A DNA stretch of 50,696 bases from a virus: the IMG/VR virus record IMGVR_UViG_3300006752_000043, positions 1 through 50,696 of that record; one strand, 5' to 3'. The notes beneath the pieces are model-generated. The model was not told where the DNA came from, searched no databases, and was given only the letters and a program-made list of their open reading frames with translations. The position numbers and the translations under genes are program-made. Numbering within the stretch: the stretch's first letter is position 1; the number at the start of each line of letters is the position of its first letter. Positions 35,562 through 43,520 of this stretch are shown here, one piece after another.

Positions 35562-36163
35562 TGCATTATACTACAGATATATCTAATTTGATTAAAGAGC
35601 TTGAACTAAGACAAGATCCAACAATCATAACTGTAAATGAGTTTAATGAAGAAGCAGCAAGAAAGTTTCAAGATCAAATTTCAATTGCACAAAATAGCGG
35701 CCAAAAAGTAATTCCAGTAGAAATAGATTCTTTTGGAGGAGAAGTTTATTCATTGATGTCAATGATAGCAGCAATTAAAGCTTCTAATATACCAATTGCT
35801 ACAATAGTACAAGGTAAAGCAATGTCTTGCGGTGCTATATTAGCTTCTTTTGGTGAAGAAGGACTTAGATTCATGGATAAAGATGCAACAATGATGATTC
35901 ATGATGTTTCTAGCTATGCTTTTGGAAAGATTGAAGATCTTAAGGCAAATGCAAGAGAAGCTGAAAGATTAAATAAAAAAGTTTATGTTATGATGTCTAG
36001 GAATTGTGGAAAATCTGATGATTATTTTTCTAAATTAATTCATGACAAAGGTCACTCTGATTGGTTTCTTGATGCTGAAGAAGCAAAAAATCACGGTTTG
36101 ATAAATCATATTAGAATGCCTGAATTACAAATCAGCGTTAAAGTAGATATTGATCTAGCATAA
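35561..36163 (+). CDS. ClpP-like serine protease
   Basis: 200 residues, the ClpP length. The fold landmarks are IPVEIDSFGGEVYSLMSMIA (ClpP S-P-G-G region, here Ser-Phe-Gly-Gly), the nucleophile Ser in GKAMSCGAILASFG, the His in ATMMIHDVSSYAFGKIED, and the Asp in HSDWFLDAEEAKNHGLIN. A full Ser-His-Asp triad is therefore plausible. Phage ClpP-like enzymes act either in host/phage protein turnover or as prohead proteases; no capsid gene is in the window, so this cannot be settled. The location between nucleotide genes favours a turnover or regulatory role. Confidence 0.85.
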   Translation: MHYTTDISNLIKELELRQDPTIITVNEFNEEAARKFQDQISIAQNSGQKVIPVEIDSFGGEVYSLMSMIAAIKASNIPIATIVQGKAMSCGAILASFGEEGLRFMDKDATMMIHDVSSYAFGKIEDLKANAREAERLNKKVYVMMSRNCGKSDDYFSKLIHDKGHSDWFLDAEEAKNHGLINHIRMPELQISVKVDIDLA

Positions 36164-36191
36164 TTATTTCTTATAACGAAAGGAATTATTT

Positions 36192-37535
36192 ATGAGTGAA
36201 ATACTTATAAAAAATATGATCAAACAAATAATCTTAGAAGAACTAATCTTGAAAGAAGAGAAAAAACAAATTTTTCCTCCTGAATTTATAGAACAATTAA
36301 GTTCTTTAATAAAAAATGAAAGTGATGCCACTTTAGAAGAAGCTTCTTTACAAAAAGCAATAGACTTTTTTAAGCCACCTTACACGCCTTTAGAAAAAAA
36401 GCTAATTGTAGCAATTTTATTGACAGCAATGTCAGCAGAGAATTTTAATAAATTATACTCAAGTTTTGCTCCATCTCAAACAGTTGCACAACAACAAAAA
36501 ATTGTTAACAATGTATTAAGAAATAATCCTGACGCGACCCCTAAAGAATTTCTGCGTGATGTAGGTAAAGCAAATCAATTTGTTAAAGATTTTGATAGTA
36601 TCGGGCCAAAGCCTAAAAAACCATTTTTTACAAATAAACTTGTTATAGCATTTCAAAAATTAATAGAACTAGGGTTACTTACTGGAGAATTTTCAGGCGA
36701 AAAAGATAACTTAGAAAATTTAACTTCACAGCTTGAAGATAGATTTTCTGAATTAAATTTATCAAATCTTAAAGATAATAATGAAGAATTGATCAAAAGA
36801 TTACATGGTTATGTCGATCAGTTTCAAGAAATATTAGAAGATTTAAATGATAATATGAAAGAGTTATTAAAGCAAGAAGAAAACAAAATTATAACTAATA
36901 TATTAAGTGGATTAGATTACCTTATAAACCAAAAGCTTGGTTCAAGTGATTGCCAATTAACTAAAGAAGTCAAAGATGAATTATTACTAAAAGCAAAAAA
37001 AGCACGAAAGTTAGCAATCGAATTAAATAGAGAATATAATGATGTCATTAAAGAAAAAATTCGCGCTGAAGAATTTGAAGAAAGAGAACTTCAAAGAATT
37101 ATTGGCGGTGTTGATGGAGACAGTGACGAAGATTTAGAAGATGACGAAGATTTAGAAGATGACGAAGAAGTAGAAGATGACGAAGATTTAGAAGATGATG
37201 AAGAAGTAGATGCTTTTGAAGATTTAGAAGATGATGAAGATGATGAAGAAGTAGATGCTTTTGAAGATTTAGATGACGACGATGATCTAAACGGTTTGGA
37301 AACAGAAGACGGTGAAATAATACCTCCTTCAGAAGCTGCAGATCTTTATTTAGAATTTTATAATGAAGGTCAAAGTGATGAATTTAAAATGTCCAAGTCA
37401 GAATTCAGAGAATTTATTGATAATGATAAAGGCGCTTTTAATGATATATTAGATATTTATGGATCTAATATTTTAAGTAAAGTGGAACGTCCTGCTACTG
37501 GATACGGTAAATTTGATAATAGCGGAGAAGATTAA
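36192..37535 (+). CDS. Acidic repeat protein, possible head-internal or structural protein
   Basis: 447 residues, not a recognised enzyme. The N-terminus IKNMIKQIILEELILKEEKK is amphipathic and includes (I/L)-x-E sites of the type cut by T4-type prohead proteases. Residues about 75-90 form a hydrophobic helix (LEKKLIVAILLTAMSA) and residues about 150-280 are helical with a coiled-coil look. Residues about 314-365 are a run of acidic repeats (DLEDDE and EVDAFE units). The C-terminal 70 residues are ordinary. The acidic block suggests a scaffold-like, DNA-mimic or ion-binding role; this is inference. The stop overlaps the next ATG (TAATG). Confidence 0.65.
   Translation: MSEILIKNMIKQIILEELILKEEKKQIFPPEFIEQLSSLIKNESDATLEEASLQKAIDFFKPPYTPLEKKLIVAILLTAMSAENFNKLYSSFAPSQTVAQQQKIVNNVLRNNPDATPKEFLRDVGKANQFVKDFDSIGPKPKKPFFTNKLVIAFQKLIELGLLTGEFSGEKDNLENLTSQLEDRFSELNLSNLKDNNEELIKRLHGYVDQFQEILEDLNDNMKELLKQEENKIITNILSGLDYLINQKLGSSDCQLTKEVKDELLLKAKKARKLAIELNREYNDVIKEKIRAEEFEERELQRIIGGVDGDSDEDLEDDEDLEDDEEVEDDEDLEDDEEVDAFEDLEDDEDDEEVDAFEDLDDDDDLNGLETEDGEIIPPSEAADLYLEFYNEGQSDEFKMSKSEFREFIDNDKGAFNDILDIYGSNILSKVERPATGYGKFDNSGED
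37131..37287 (+). repeat. Imperfect 18-bp tandem repeat encoding acidic units
   Basis: The unit GATTTAGAAGATGACGAA occurs twice exactly (37131 and 37149) and then in variants, including GAAGTAGATGCTTTTGAA at 37203 and 37248. All keep the frame, giving DLEDDE and EVDAFE peptides. This is a probable slippage-prone stretch that could vary between related phages. Confidence 0.9.
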
Positions 37536-38197
37536 TGTTAGAGCAATTTAAATACATAAATAAAAATAAAAAATACGTTAAAGAAGTACAAAGTGAAGTA
37601 GGAGCAATTGCAGACGGTGTATACGGTCCTAATACACATAAATCAGTCTTGTCTCATTTTGGAAACGTAATTTTTCATATGGGTAAAGTTGTACCTATTA
37701 ACTTTAATATGGCTAAAGGAAGACATGTTTCTTCTCATTTTCTTTTAGGCTTTAATCACAAAAAGCAATGTATGGAAATACTGCAATGTTTAGATACGGG
37801 TCAAGTAGCATATCATGCAGGAAAGTTTAATAAACATTCTATTGGTATTGATATTTGTATGCATCCAGAACAAAAATATTGGGAAAAAACAAAAAGATGG
37901 TATCCTGATTCATCATTAGAAATATGCAAAATTCCTGATAGTAGAGTAAGGGGTAGAAAAATTGTTATGATTGGAGAAGAACTAGCAGCATTTAGTAGAG
38001 AATTTTTAATAGCTTTACGTGATGCTGTTGGTTTAAATGATAAACCTGTTTGTGAAAGTCTTGAGGTATTAAGTTTAGAAGAAGCTAAAAAATATTCAAT
38101 TGTAGGACATCATAACATTTCAGCAAAAAAATGGGATGTTATTCCTTGGGCAGAAAAATTATACTATAACTTAGATAACGAAGAAAGTTATTCTTAA
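37535..38197 (+). CDS. N-acetylmuramoyl-L-alanine amidase endolysin with peptidoglycan-binding segment
   Basis: 220 residues. Residues about 12-45 look like a short peptidoglycan-binding domain 1 (VKEVQSEVGAIADGVYGPNT). The amidase_2 domain follows: IFHMGKV (first zinc His), VSSHFLLGF, VAYHAGKFNKHSIGIDICMH (substrate-side strand), and the late motif VGHHNISAKKWDVIPW (second zinc His and third ligand Asp). It would cut the bond between muramic acid and the peptide stem at lysis. No signal peptide is seen, so a holin is needed for access. ATG 37535 overlaps the previous stop by 1 nt and the gene ends 1 nt into thyX. Confidence 0.82.
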   Translation: MLEQFKYINKNKKYVKEVQSEVGAIADGVYGPNTHKSVLSHFGNVIFHMGKVVPINFNMAKGRHVSSHFLLGFNHKKQCMEILQCLDTGQVAYHAGKFNKHSIGIDICMHPEQKYWEKTKRWYPDSSLEICKIPDSRVRGRKIVMIGEELAAFSREFLIALRDAVGLNDKPVCESLEVLSLEEAKKYSIVGHHNISAKKWDVIPWAEKLYYNLDNEESYS

Positions 38198-38928
38198 TGA
38201 CAGAATTGATTAATAAAAAGCATTATTTATATAATGATAATATTGGATGTGTTGAATTAGTGCAACATATGGGTGAAGATATTACAATAGTAAACTCAGC
38301 TAGAGTTTCATTTGGCGTTCATAAAGATGAAATAGATGAAAAAGATAAAAGACTTATTTTTTACTTAATGAAACATAGACATACTTCAACACTTGAGCAT
38401 AATGTTGCAACTTTTAGAGTTAAAGTTCCACTTTTTATAAGAAGTCAACATCATCGTCATCGAACTTGGAGTTATAATGAAATTTCTCGTAGATATACTG
38501 ATTTTAATTTAGAGTTCTATTCTCCTGATAGTTTTAGAACACAACATAAAAGTAACAGGCAATCTTCTAATGTAGAAGATAAAATAAATCCTATGCTAGA
38601 TTTTAATGTTGACTATTCTTCAGAACCTCTTAAAAAAAGTTCTAGTGAAGCAATTAAAAATCATCATAAAGAATCTTTAGAATTATTTGATAAATTATTA
38701 TATGCTGGTGTGTGTAAAGAGCAAGCTAGAGGCGTATTGCCGCAAAATTTATATACAGAGTATTATGCAACAGCAAACTTAAATAACATATTAAAGTTTG
38801 TTAGTCTTAGAACACATGAAGGTGCACAATGGGAAATACAGCAGCTAGCAAATAGTATGCTTGATATTATTAAAACATTATGGCCAGAAGCAGTAAATAG
38901 TTATATTAAATCAAGTCGTGCAAATTAA
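38197..38928 (+). CDS. thyX: FAD-dependent thymidylate synthase
   Basis: 243 residues. The ThyX signature R-H-R-x-x-S-x-N-E-x-S-x-R-Y is present as RHRTWSYNEISRRY (about residue 89), preceded by HTSTLEHNVATFRVKVPLF. Later motifs are EQARGVLPQNLYTEYYAT and FVSLRTHEGAQWEIQQLA, all typical. The enzyme methylates dUMP to dTMP using methylenetetrahydrofolate and FAD. It complements the dUTPase at 31985 and the RNR genes. ATG 38197 overlaps the endolysin stop. The end of this gene carries the -35-like element of the next promoter. Confidence 0.93.
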   Translation: MTELINKKHYLYNDNIGCVELVQHMGEDITIVNSARVSFGVHKDEIDEKDKRLIFYLMKHRHTSTLEHNVATFRVKVPLFIRSQHHRHRTWSYNEISRRYTDFNLEFYSPDSFRTQHKSNRQSSNVEDKINPMLDFNVDYSSEPLKKSSSEAIKNHHKESLELFDKLLYAGVCKEQARGVLPQNLYTEYYATANLNNILKFVSLRTHEGAQWEIQQLANSMLDIIKTLWPEAVNSYIKSSRAN

Positions 38929-38945
38929 AAAAAACTATATATAAT
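38916..38945 (+). promoter_or_regulatory. Promoter P4, TCGTGCAAA-N15-TATAAT
   Basis: TCGTGCAAA (38916-38924, one mismatch to the other sites) overlaps the end of thyX; TATAAT lies at 38940-38945, 15 nt away rather than 16. It precedes the small-gene run beginning at 39010. Confidence 0.5.
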
Positions 38946-39009
38946 ATAAAAATATTTTATTTTAACTATCCTTATATTTAATATATGATATTCTATAAGG
39001 AGAATTAAA

Positions 39010-39369
39010 GTGAGCAATTTACTAACAGAAGGACATAAGGATTTATTAAATGTATTAATTAGAGCAAGAATATCTATAGACGATAGAGAAGATCCTACTA
39101 TGCTTGATATTACTACTGATATGCGTGCTTTACCTGGGATTGTAACAGTAAGACAGACTCAACCAGTATCAGACCCAGTTACTGCATCTAGTAAAAGAAT
39201 AGTAGAATTAAATGTATCTTATATAGAAGACTTTGTTAGCGGCAAAGACAAACTCAAAGAAGTTTTATACTCCTTAAAAACTACTAAGGGAGTAGACATG
39301 ATAAAAGCTATAGAACATGATAATGATATAGTAGACAAAATTTTAAAAACATCACCTTATATTATTTAA
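39010..39369 (+). CDS. Conserved-looking phage protein, ferredoxin-like fold suspected
   Basis: 119 residues from GTG 39010 behind AAGGAGAATTAAA. The pattern DMRALPGIVTVRQTQPV, then IVELNVSYIEDF, then LYSLKTTKGVDMIKAI reads as a small beta-alpha-beta protein in which an LPG-V-x-V strand and a G-V turn recur, as in phage virion or regulatory proteins of similar size. I recognise the pattern but not the function. The N-terminal residues MSNLLTEGHKDLLNVLIRAR look amphipathic. Confidence 0.6.
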   Translation: MSNLLTEGHKDLLNVLIRARISIDDREDPTMLDITTDMRALPGIVTVRQTQPVSDPVTASSKRIVELNVSYIEDFVSGKDKLKEVLYSLKTTKGVDMIKAIEHDNDIVDKILKTSPYII

Positions 39370-39378
39370 AGGAAAGCT

Positions 39379-39615
39379 ATGAGTAAAGAAAGTTTAAGAT
39401 TAGATGACAGTGTTGTAGGTCATATTGCAAAATTATTACAAGTTGCATTAATTACTGGAACAGACATTATTGACCACATGAGAATGATTAGATTGACTGG
39501 AGAGGATTCTAGTCTTGTTTTGCAAAAGGAATATCAAGAAATTTTTGATACTTCTTTAGAGAAAATGCTTGAAAACGTACAAACAGAAACAGAAGATGCT
39601 GAATCGGGTGAATAA
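39379..39615 (+). CDS. Small conserved phage protein, unknown
   Basis: 78 residues, helical, with the segment VGHIAKLLQVALITGTDIID and an acidic tail. It resembles small proteins common in T4-like phages, for which no function is known to me. The ATG follows AAAGGAAAGCT, and the last base of the stop overlaps the next ATG (TAATGG), so it is coupled to the MazG-like gene. Confidence 0.65.
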   Translation: MSKESLRLDDSVVGHIAKLLQVALITGTDIIDHMRMIRLTGEDSSLVLQKEYQEIFDTSLEKMLENVQTETEDAESGE

Positions 39616-39992
39616 TGGATAAAGATAAACTAGAACAAATTTTTAAGTTGCGAAACAGTTTTATGTTGTTATTACAAGAAAAATTTCCAGATTCTTACCC
39701 AGAGTGGCCTGTTGATCTGTCTACAAAGAAAGCACAAATTACTTGTCGTGAAACAGCTTTAAAAGGTGTTGAAGAAATGTTTGAAGCACTTCAACACCTT
39801 AAAAACTGGAAACCACATAGAAAAACTGAGATGCCTGAAATCAATCGAGAAGAATTTCTTGAAGAAATTGTAGATGCTTTTAATTATTTTCTATCACTAA
39901 TTATTTTAATCGGTGTAGATGTTGATGAATTTTATAGTTCATTTTTAAAGAAAGACAAGATAATTAGAGATAGACTTGATAAAGGTTATTAA
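39615..39992 (+). CDS. MazG/all-alpha dUTPase-like NTP pyrophosphohydrolase
   Basis: 125 residues. Metal-binding Glu/Asp motifs of the all-alpha NTP pyrophosphohydrolase superfamily are seen: GVEEMFEALQHLKNW (E-E-x-x-E) and EEIVDAFNYFLSLI (E-E-x-x-D). The spacing and the following VDVDEFYSSFLKKDKIIRDR are like phage all-alpha dUTPase or MazG proteins. It may hydrolyse dUTP or other (d)NTPs, or lower ppGpp as proposed for phage MazG. It lies between thyX and a second ThyX-like gene, in a nucleotide-supply neighbourhood. Confidence 0.75.
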   Translation: MDKDKLEQIFKLRNSFMLLLQEKFPDSYPEWPVDLSTKKAQITCRETALKGVEEMFEALQHLKNWKPHRKTEMPEINREEFLEEIVDAFNYFLSLIILIGVDVDEFYSSFLKKDKIIRDRLDKGY

Positions 39993-39994
39993 AA

Positions 39995-40660
39995 TTGAAA
40001 CTAGCTTCTGCTTATCTAAAAAACAAAGGAATAAGATCAGCAGCTTATGTTATAGAATTTTGGAATGAATTAGAACAATCTATTATATTTAACTTAGGTA
40101 TGTTTAATTACTTAAAACTTACTTGTGTTTTTGACAATGATGAACTTTCAATATTTATTTATGATAGTAACAACAGAATAGTTTACTCAAAAGAAAAAGT
40201 TATTAAAAGTTTTAAAAACAATCTTTTTTTAAGAACAGACATAACTTTTGATATTAATATAATATTCATAAAGTCGAAATGTTTCTTTATAGACAAAGAA
40301 GACATAAATTATTATTACACATTAGATAATAAAGATTTTTATTATGTAGATGACGGAACTATACTTTACTTGTCTAAGGTTTGCTTGAATTTAGATAAAA
40401 TGCAAAATTTTATTTATGACTTTCTTCTAGACTTAACAAGAGAAATGCAGTATGCTTGTCATTTTATATTTTATAGATCAAACATAAGAGACAATAAAAG
40501 AATAGACTTTGATGTTAAAGTAGAACAAATAAAACTTTTAACTCATCTAAATAACAAAACTTTTCTAGAAAACTTAGAAGAATATAAAGAAGTAATAAAA
40601 TTAAGCGAAAAAGAAATTAATGTAATAAATTTTTTATTACAAAATAATCAAATCGTGTAA
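39995..40660 (+). CDS. Hypothetical protein
   Basis: 221 residues, probably from TTG 39995 (AAAGG lies about 10 nt upstream). It is rich in Asn, Phe, Tyr, Ile and Lys, with alternating beta strands (LSIFIYDSNNRIVYSK, LRTDITFDINIIFI) and a helical C-terminus. No motif is recognised. It is possibly a small folded accessory protein of the early genes. The stop region (40653-40660) contains the -35-like element of promoter P3. Confidence 0.55.
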   Translation: MKLASAYLKNKGIRSAAYVIEFWNELEQSIIFNLGMFNYLKLTCVFDNDELSIFIYDSNNRIVYSKEKVIKSFKNNLFLRTDITFDINIIFIKSKCFFIDKEDINYYYTLDNKDFYYVDDGTILYLSKVCLNLDKMQNFIYDFLLDLTREMQYACHFIFYRSNIRDNKRIDFDVKVEQIKLLTHLNNKTFLENLEEYKEVIKLSEKEINVINFLLQNNQIV

Positions 40661-40683
40661 ATTTTTTATTTTATTATTATAAT
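40653..40683 (+). promoter_or_regulatory. Promoter P3, TCGTGTAAA-N16-TATAAT, before the second ThyX-like gene
   Basis: TCGTGTAAA at 40653-40661 overlaps the preceding stop; TATAAT at 40678-40683 is exactly 16 nt downstream. A start near 40690 leaves an AT-rich leader of about 40 nt ending in TTGGAGACAAAAT before ATG 40731. Confidence 0.7.
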
Positions 40684-40730
40684 ATTCTCGTATTAATTAA
40701 TTTTCTATTTTAATTTTTTGGAGACAAAAT

Positions 40731-41705
40731 ATGCCAATTAATAATAATCTTGATCCTGTAAATTTACCAATGGACCTTAAGTTTGGTCAAGAAATCAAAA
40801 CAAGATTTATCAATAATCTTGAAAGTTTAAACATTGAGCTAATTGATGGCCCTACTCGAGAACAAGCACAAAAAATTGCTTGGAATATGACGAAGGCAAC
40901 ATGGGCTGATTCGCCTAATGAAGTAAAATTTGAAAATGCTACACCTGAAGCTGCATCTATTAATTTACAAGATGTCCTTAATTTCCGTGCACTTCCAACT
41001 CCTATGGAATGTTTAGGCTTTACCTTTAAAATATCAGGAATTGATGTTCAAACAGTAACACATCTTATTCGACACCGTGCAGGTTCATTTGCAGCACAAT
41101 GCACAGGTGACCGCGACCTAAGATTTGATAATGCGCTTGTGCCTGAATCTGTTGAAAATTCATCTTATTACAATAGATTTCAAAAAATTGTAAATGATGC
41201 TAAGCAATTGTATGCAGAAATGTCTGACAGTAAATGTATTTCAATGATGGATGCAAGAGTAATTCTTCCAAAGTGCATGGAAACATTTTATATTGCTCGA
41301 TTTAATCTTAAAGATCTAATTGGATTTGTTAAACAACGTCAAGACGTACAAATTCAGCCAGAAGTAGATAATATTATGGCAACTAGAATCGCAAGAATTC
41401 TAGTGGATAGTATTCCAGAAGTATCAACTTGTCTTGATTTCAATAAACCTGATATGCATTATGTTCGTACTTTTCGTGTTGAATTACCTGATGGTACGTT
41501 TACTTCACGAGGTACAAATCTATATTATCCAGAACCAAAAAATGATTTATTTGAATTCAATGAAAATGATGCAATTTATCAATGTAGACGTGAAGAATTA
41601 AACGGTAATATTTCTACAGACACAGTTAAAAACTTTACTGTTATGTGGAATGATGACGTAAGTTATATCAACTCAGTTAAGCAAACATTTCAAGGAGAAA
41701 AATAA
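40731..41705 (+). CDS. Divergent ThyX-like flavin-dependent enzyme
   Basis: 324 residues, longer than ThyX (about 220-250). The signature is altered: HLIRHRAGSFAAQCTGDRDL keeps R-H-R-x-x-S but has Gln-Cys-Thr-Gly in place of N-E-x-S and Leu where ThyX has Tyr. Later ARVILPKCMETFYIARFNLK and FVKQRQDVQIQPEVDNIM match the ThyX C-terminal pattern (A-R-x-x-L-P). A canonical thyX lies at 38197, so this paralog probably has another substrate or product. It is co-oriented with a deoxyribosyltransferase-like gene 3 nt downstream. Arg codons are CGN-rich (11 of 18), suggesting strong expression. The substrate is unknown. Confidence 0.72.
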   Translation: MPINNNLDPVNLPMDLKFGQEIKTRFINNLESLNIELIDGPTREQAQKIAWNMTKATWADSPNEVKFENATPEAASINLQDVLNFRALPTPMECLGFTFKISGIDVQTVTHLIRHRAGSFAAQCTGDRDLRFDNALVPESVENSSYYNRFQKIVNDAKQLYAEMSDSKCISMMDARVILPKCMETFYIARFNLKDLIGFVKQRQDVQIQPEVDNIMATRIARILVDSIPEVSTCLDFNKPDMHYVRTFRVELPDGTFTSRGTNLYYPEPKNDLFEFNENDAIYQCRREELNGNISTDTVKNFTVMWNDDVSYINSVKQTFQGEK

Positions 41706-41708
41706 TAT

Positions 41709-42155
41709 ATGAAGATTTATTTAGCAAGCGGATGGTTTAATCCAACACAAGCAGAAGAATTAACTAAATTAGAAGAAATCTTTGATAACCGCGGAAGTTT
41801 TTTTGATTTAGCATCTCCACGTAGAATATTTGTCTGCCCACCTAATGCACCTAAGTCAGTTCAAGATGAAACGTTTAATGGCAATCTTCACCATATCGAA
41901 ACTTCAGACTTCTTACTAGTCAATACTAGAGACAAAGATATTGGAACTATTTGGGAAGCTGGATATGCTCACGCTTTTAAGAAGCCTATTATCTATTTTT
42001 GTGCAGGTTTACCAGAAGGCGCAAAGTTTAATTTAATGCTTGCAAGAAGTGGAATAAAGGTATGTACAACGTTTCAGCAGCTCGAAGAATATCTTGATAG
42101 AGCTATTGATACTGGAGAACTTGCTTTTGAACCTTACGACAAAGACATTGAATGA
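41709..42155 (+). CDS. Nucleoside 2-deoxyribosyltransferase-like / deoxynucleotide N-hydrolase-like protein
   Basis: 148 residues. The N-terminal strand and loop are KIYLASGWFNPTQAEE; the active-site segment is VNTRDKDIGTIWEAGYAHAF followed by KKPIIYF, the family pattern D-x-G-x-x-x-E-x-G-x-A with a catalytic Glu. Members break or exchange the glycosidic bond of deoxynucleosides or deoxynucleotides (for example DNPH1 acts on 5-hydroxymethyl-dUMP). It directly follows the divergent ThyX-like gene and overlaps the next gene by 4 nt. Salvage, pool cleansing or a role in a modified base pathway are all possible. Confidence 0.72.
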   Translation: MKIYLASGWFNPTQAEELTKLEEIFDNRGSFFDLASPRRIFVCPPNAPKSVQDETFNGNLHHIETSDFLLVNTRDKDIGTIWEAGYAHAFKKPIIYFCAGLPEGAKFNLMLARSGIKVCTTFQQLEEYLDRAIDTGELAFEPYDKDIE

Positions 42156-42490
42156 TTTTATTAAGAACAGAATATTTAAGTGACAAAAAAGTAAAAGATG
42201 AATTTGCTATTATTAAAAACAAATACTTTACTATTGAAAGGTTAGAATTACATCAAGATCTTAAAGCGGCTAAAAATAAATATGAAAAAATTTATTTTAA
42301 TAATTCACCTTTAATAGAATTAAAAGACACTTATAATGCAGAATATAAAGATAAATTAGCTATTATAATGTCAATAAATGAAAGCTTAGATCCTCCTTGC
42401 GTTGGACAAAGATCATATAATATTCTTCTTAATAACGAACAATTAACTATTATGGGATACCATATTGACAAGGTGTTAAATGGGATATGA
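42152..42490 (+). CDS. Hypothetical protein A of a small paralogous pair
   Basis: 112 residues, Lys/Asn/Leu-rich, no recognised domain. The C-terminal part QRSYNILLNNEQLTIMGYHI resembles the same region of the next gene, suggesting distant duplication. ATGA overlaps on both sides (start in the stop of the previous gene, 4-nt overlap with the next) tie it to the operon. Confidence 0.55.
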   Translation: MILLRTEYLSDKKVKDEFAIIKNKYFTIERLELHQDLKAAKNKYEKIYFNNSPLIELKDTYNAEYKDKLAIIMSINESLDPPCVGQRSYNILLNNEQLTIMGYHIDKVLNGI

Positions 42491-42786
42491 AAAATACAAA
42501 TATTTATATAAAAGGTACTACTTTTATATCTAATAAATACATTAAGACTGTTAAAAATGAAATAACATATATGAAATTATTCTTTAAAGATCCACCTCTT
42601 GTTATACTAAAAAAAAGTATACATATGAAAGAAATTTCTTTAGGACTAATGATATCTATAGAAAAACCATACTTTAAAGATTCTAGTTTTACAAGAACAA
42701 AAAAAACTTATTATAATGTGTTAATTAACAATAATGTAATTCAACTTCAAATATGGAATATATTACAGCTTTTAAGTGGCAAATAA
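42487..42786 (+). CDS. Hypothetical protein B of a small paralogous pair
   Basis: 99 residues. The C-terminal KTYYNVLINNNVIQLQIWNI aligns with the end of the preceding protein; the rest is unlike anything I recognise. The stop codon directly precedes the next ATG (TAAATG), so it is translationally linked to the 57-residue ORF that follows. Confidence 0.55.
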   Translation: MKNTNIYIKGTTFISNKYIKTVKNEITYMKLFFKDPPLVILKKSIHMKEISLGLMISIEKPYFKDSSFTRTKKTYYNVLINNNVIQLQIWNILQLLSGK

Positions 42787-42960
42787 ATGTTAAAAGTAGG
42801 TAATTTGATAAGAATTAAAAAAACAGATGCTTTGTATTTTATAGGCTTAGTTGTTAAATTAAAAGTTTATTCTAAAAACATAAGAAAAGAATTTATACTT
42901 ATTGATAATAAAATAATAACTTTTAATAAAAAAGAATATGAAGTGGAAATAATACAATGA
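42787..42960 (+). CDS. 57-residue SH3-like small protein
   Basis: The ATG at 42787 directly follows the previous stop and the ORF ends TGA 42958-42960, overlapping the next gene by 4 nt (ATGA). The product starts MLKVGNLIRIKKTDALYFIG and ends EYEVEIIQ; the VGNLIRI and FIGLVVKL strands look like a small SH3-type barrel. Two similar ORFs lie at 45292 and 45495. Function unknown. Confidence 0.55.
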   Translation: MLKVGNLIRIKKTDALYFIGLVVKLKVYSKNIRKEFILIDNKIITFNKKEYEVEIIQ

Positions 42961-43520
42961 ACATATTAATATTAGATGAAGATCCCAAGAAGTCTGCAGA
43001 GTATCATTGTGATATGCATATAAAGTCTTTTGTTTTAAATTATTCGCAGTTGTTGTCTTCATGTCATTGGATATCACTATACAACAAAGAAGAAGAAAAA
43101 ATGTTCTTTAAAAAGCTCAAAGACATGAAAGAGTTCTTTTATAATAAATATCCAGAAGGTCATGTTTCAAGGCCTCCTTACAGCATGAACTATATTAATA
43201 ATTCATGCACTCACTGGATAAGAGAATCAATACAGAACTATAATTGGGCGTGTGATATTCTAATTGCTGCGTGTAATGAATATAAAAAAAGATATAATAA
43301 TATTCATAAATGTCAAGAATATTCAATCTGGTTCAAAAATAATATACCATTTGACATACCAGACATTGGTTTAACTAATTTTTGTATAAATGTGCCTGAT
43401 AAATATAAGATATCAGAAGATGCAATTATTTGTTATAGAGAGTTTTATAACAAAGAAAAACAATTTGCAACTTGGAAACTTAATAACATACCTTCGTGGT
43501 TTGAAAGAAAAGATAAATAA
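42957..43520 (+). CDS. Conserved phage protein of unknown function
   Basis: 187 residues. The pattern MNILILDEDPKKSAEYHCDM then HIKSFVLNYSQLLS, THWIRESIQNYNWACDIL and QFATWKLNNIPSWF is one I recognise as recurring in phage genomes, without a known function. Conserved Cys and His residues near the N-terminus (YHCDMHIK) could bind a metal. The ATGA overlap with the preceding ORF and the 1-nt overlap with the SDR gene place it in a tight operon. Confidence 0.65.
   Translation: MNILILDEDPKKSAEYHCDMHIKSFVLNYSQLLSSCHWISLYNKEEEKMFFKKLKDMKEFFYNKYPEGHVSRPPYSMNYINNSCTHWIRESIQNYNWACDILIAACNEYKKRYNNIHKCQEYSIWFKNNIPFDIPDIGLTNFCINVPDKYKISEDAIICYREFYNKEKQFATWKLNNIPSWFERKDK

Noticed and set aside
43269-43298. 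CGTGTAA core followed 15 nt later by TATAAT inside the 187-residue gene
   Set aside because: It resembles the promoter class but lies in coding sequence; the flanking bases of the nonamer do not match (G and T instead of T and A).
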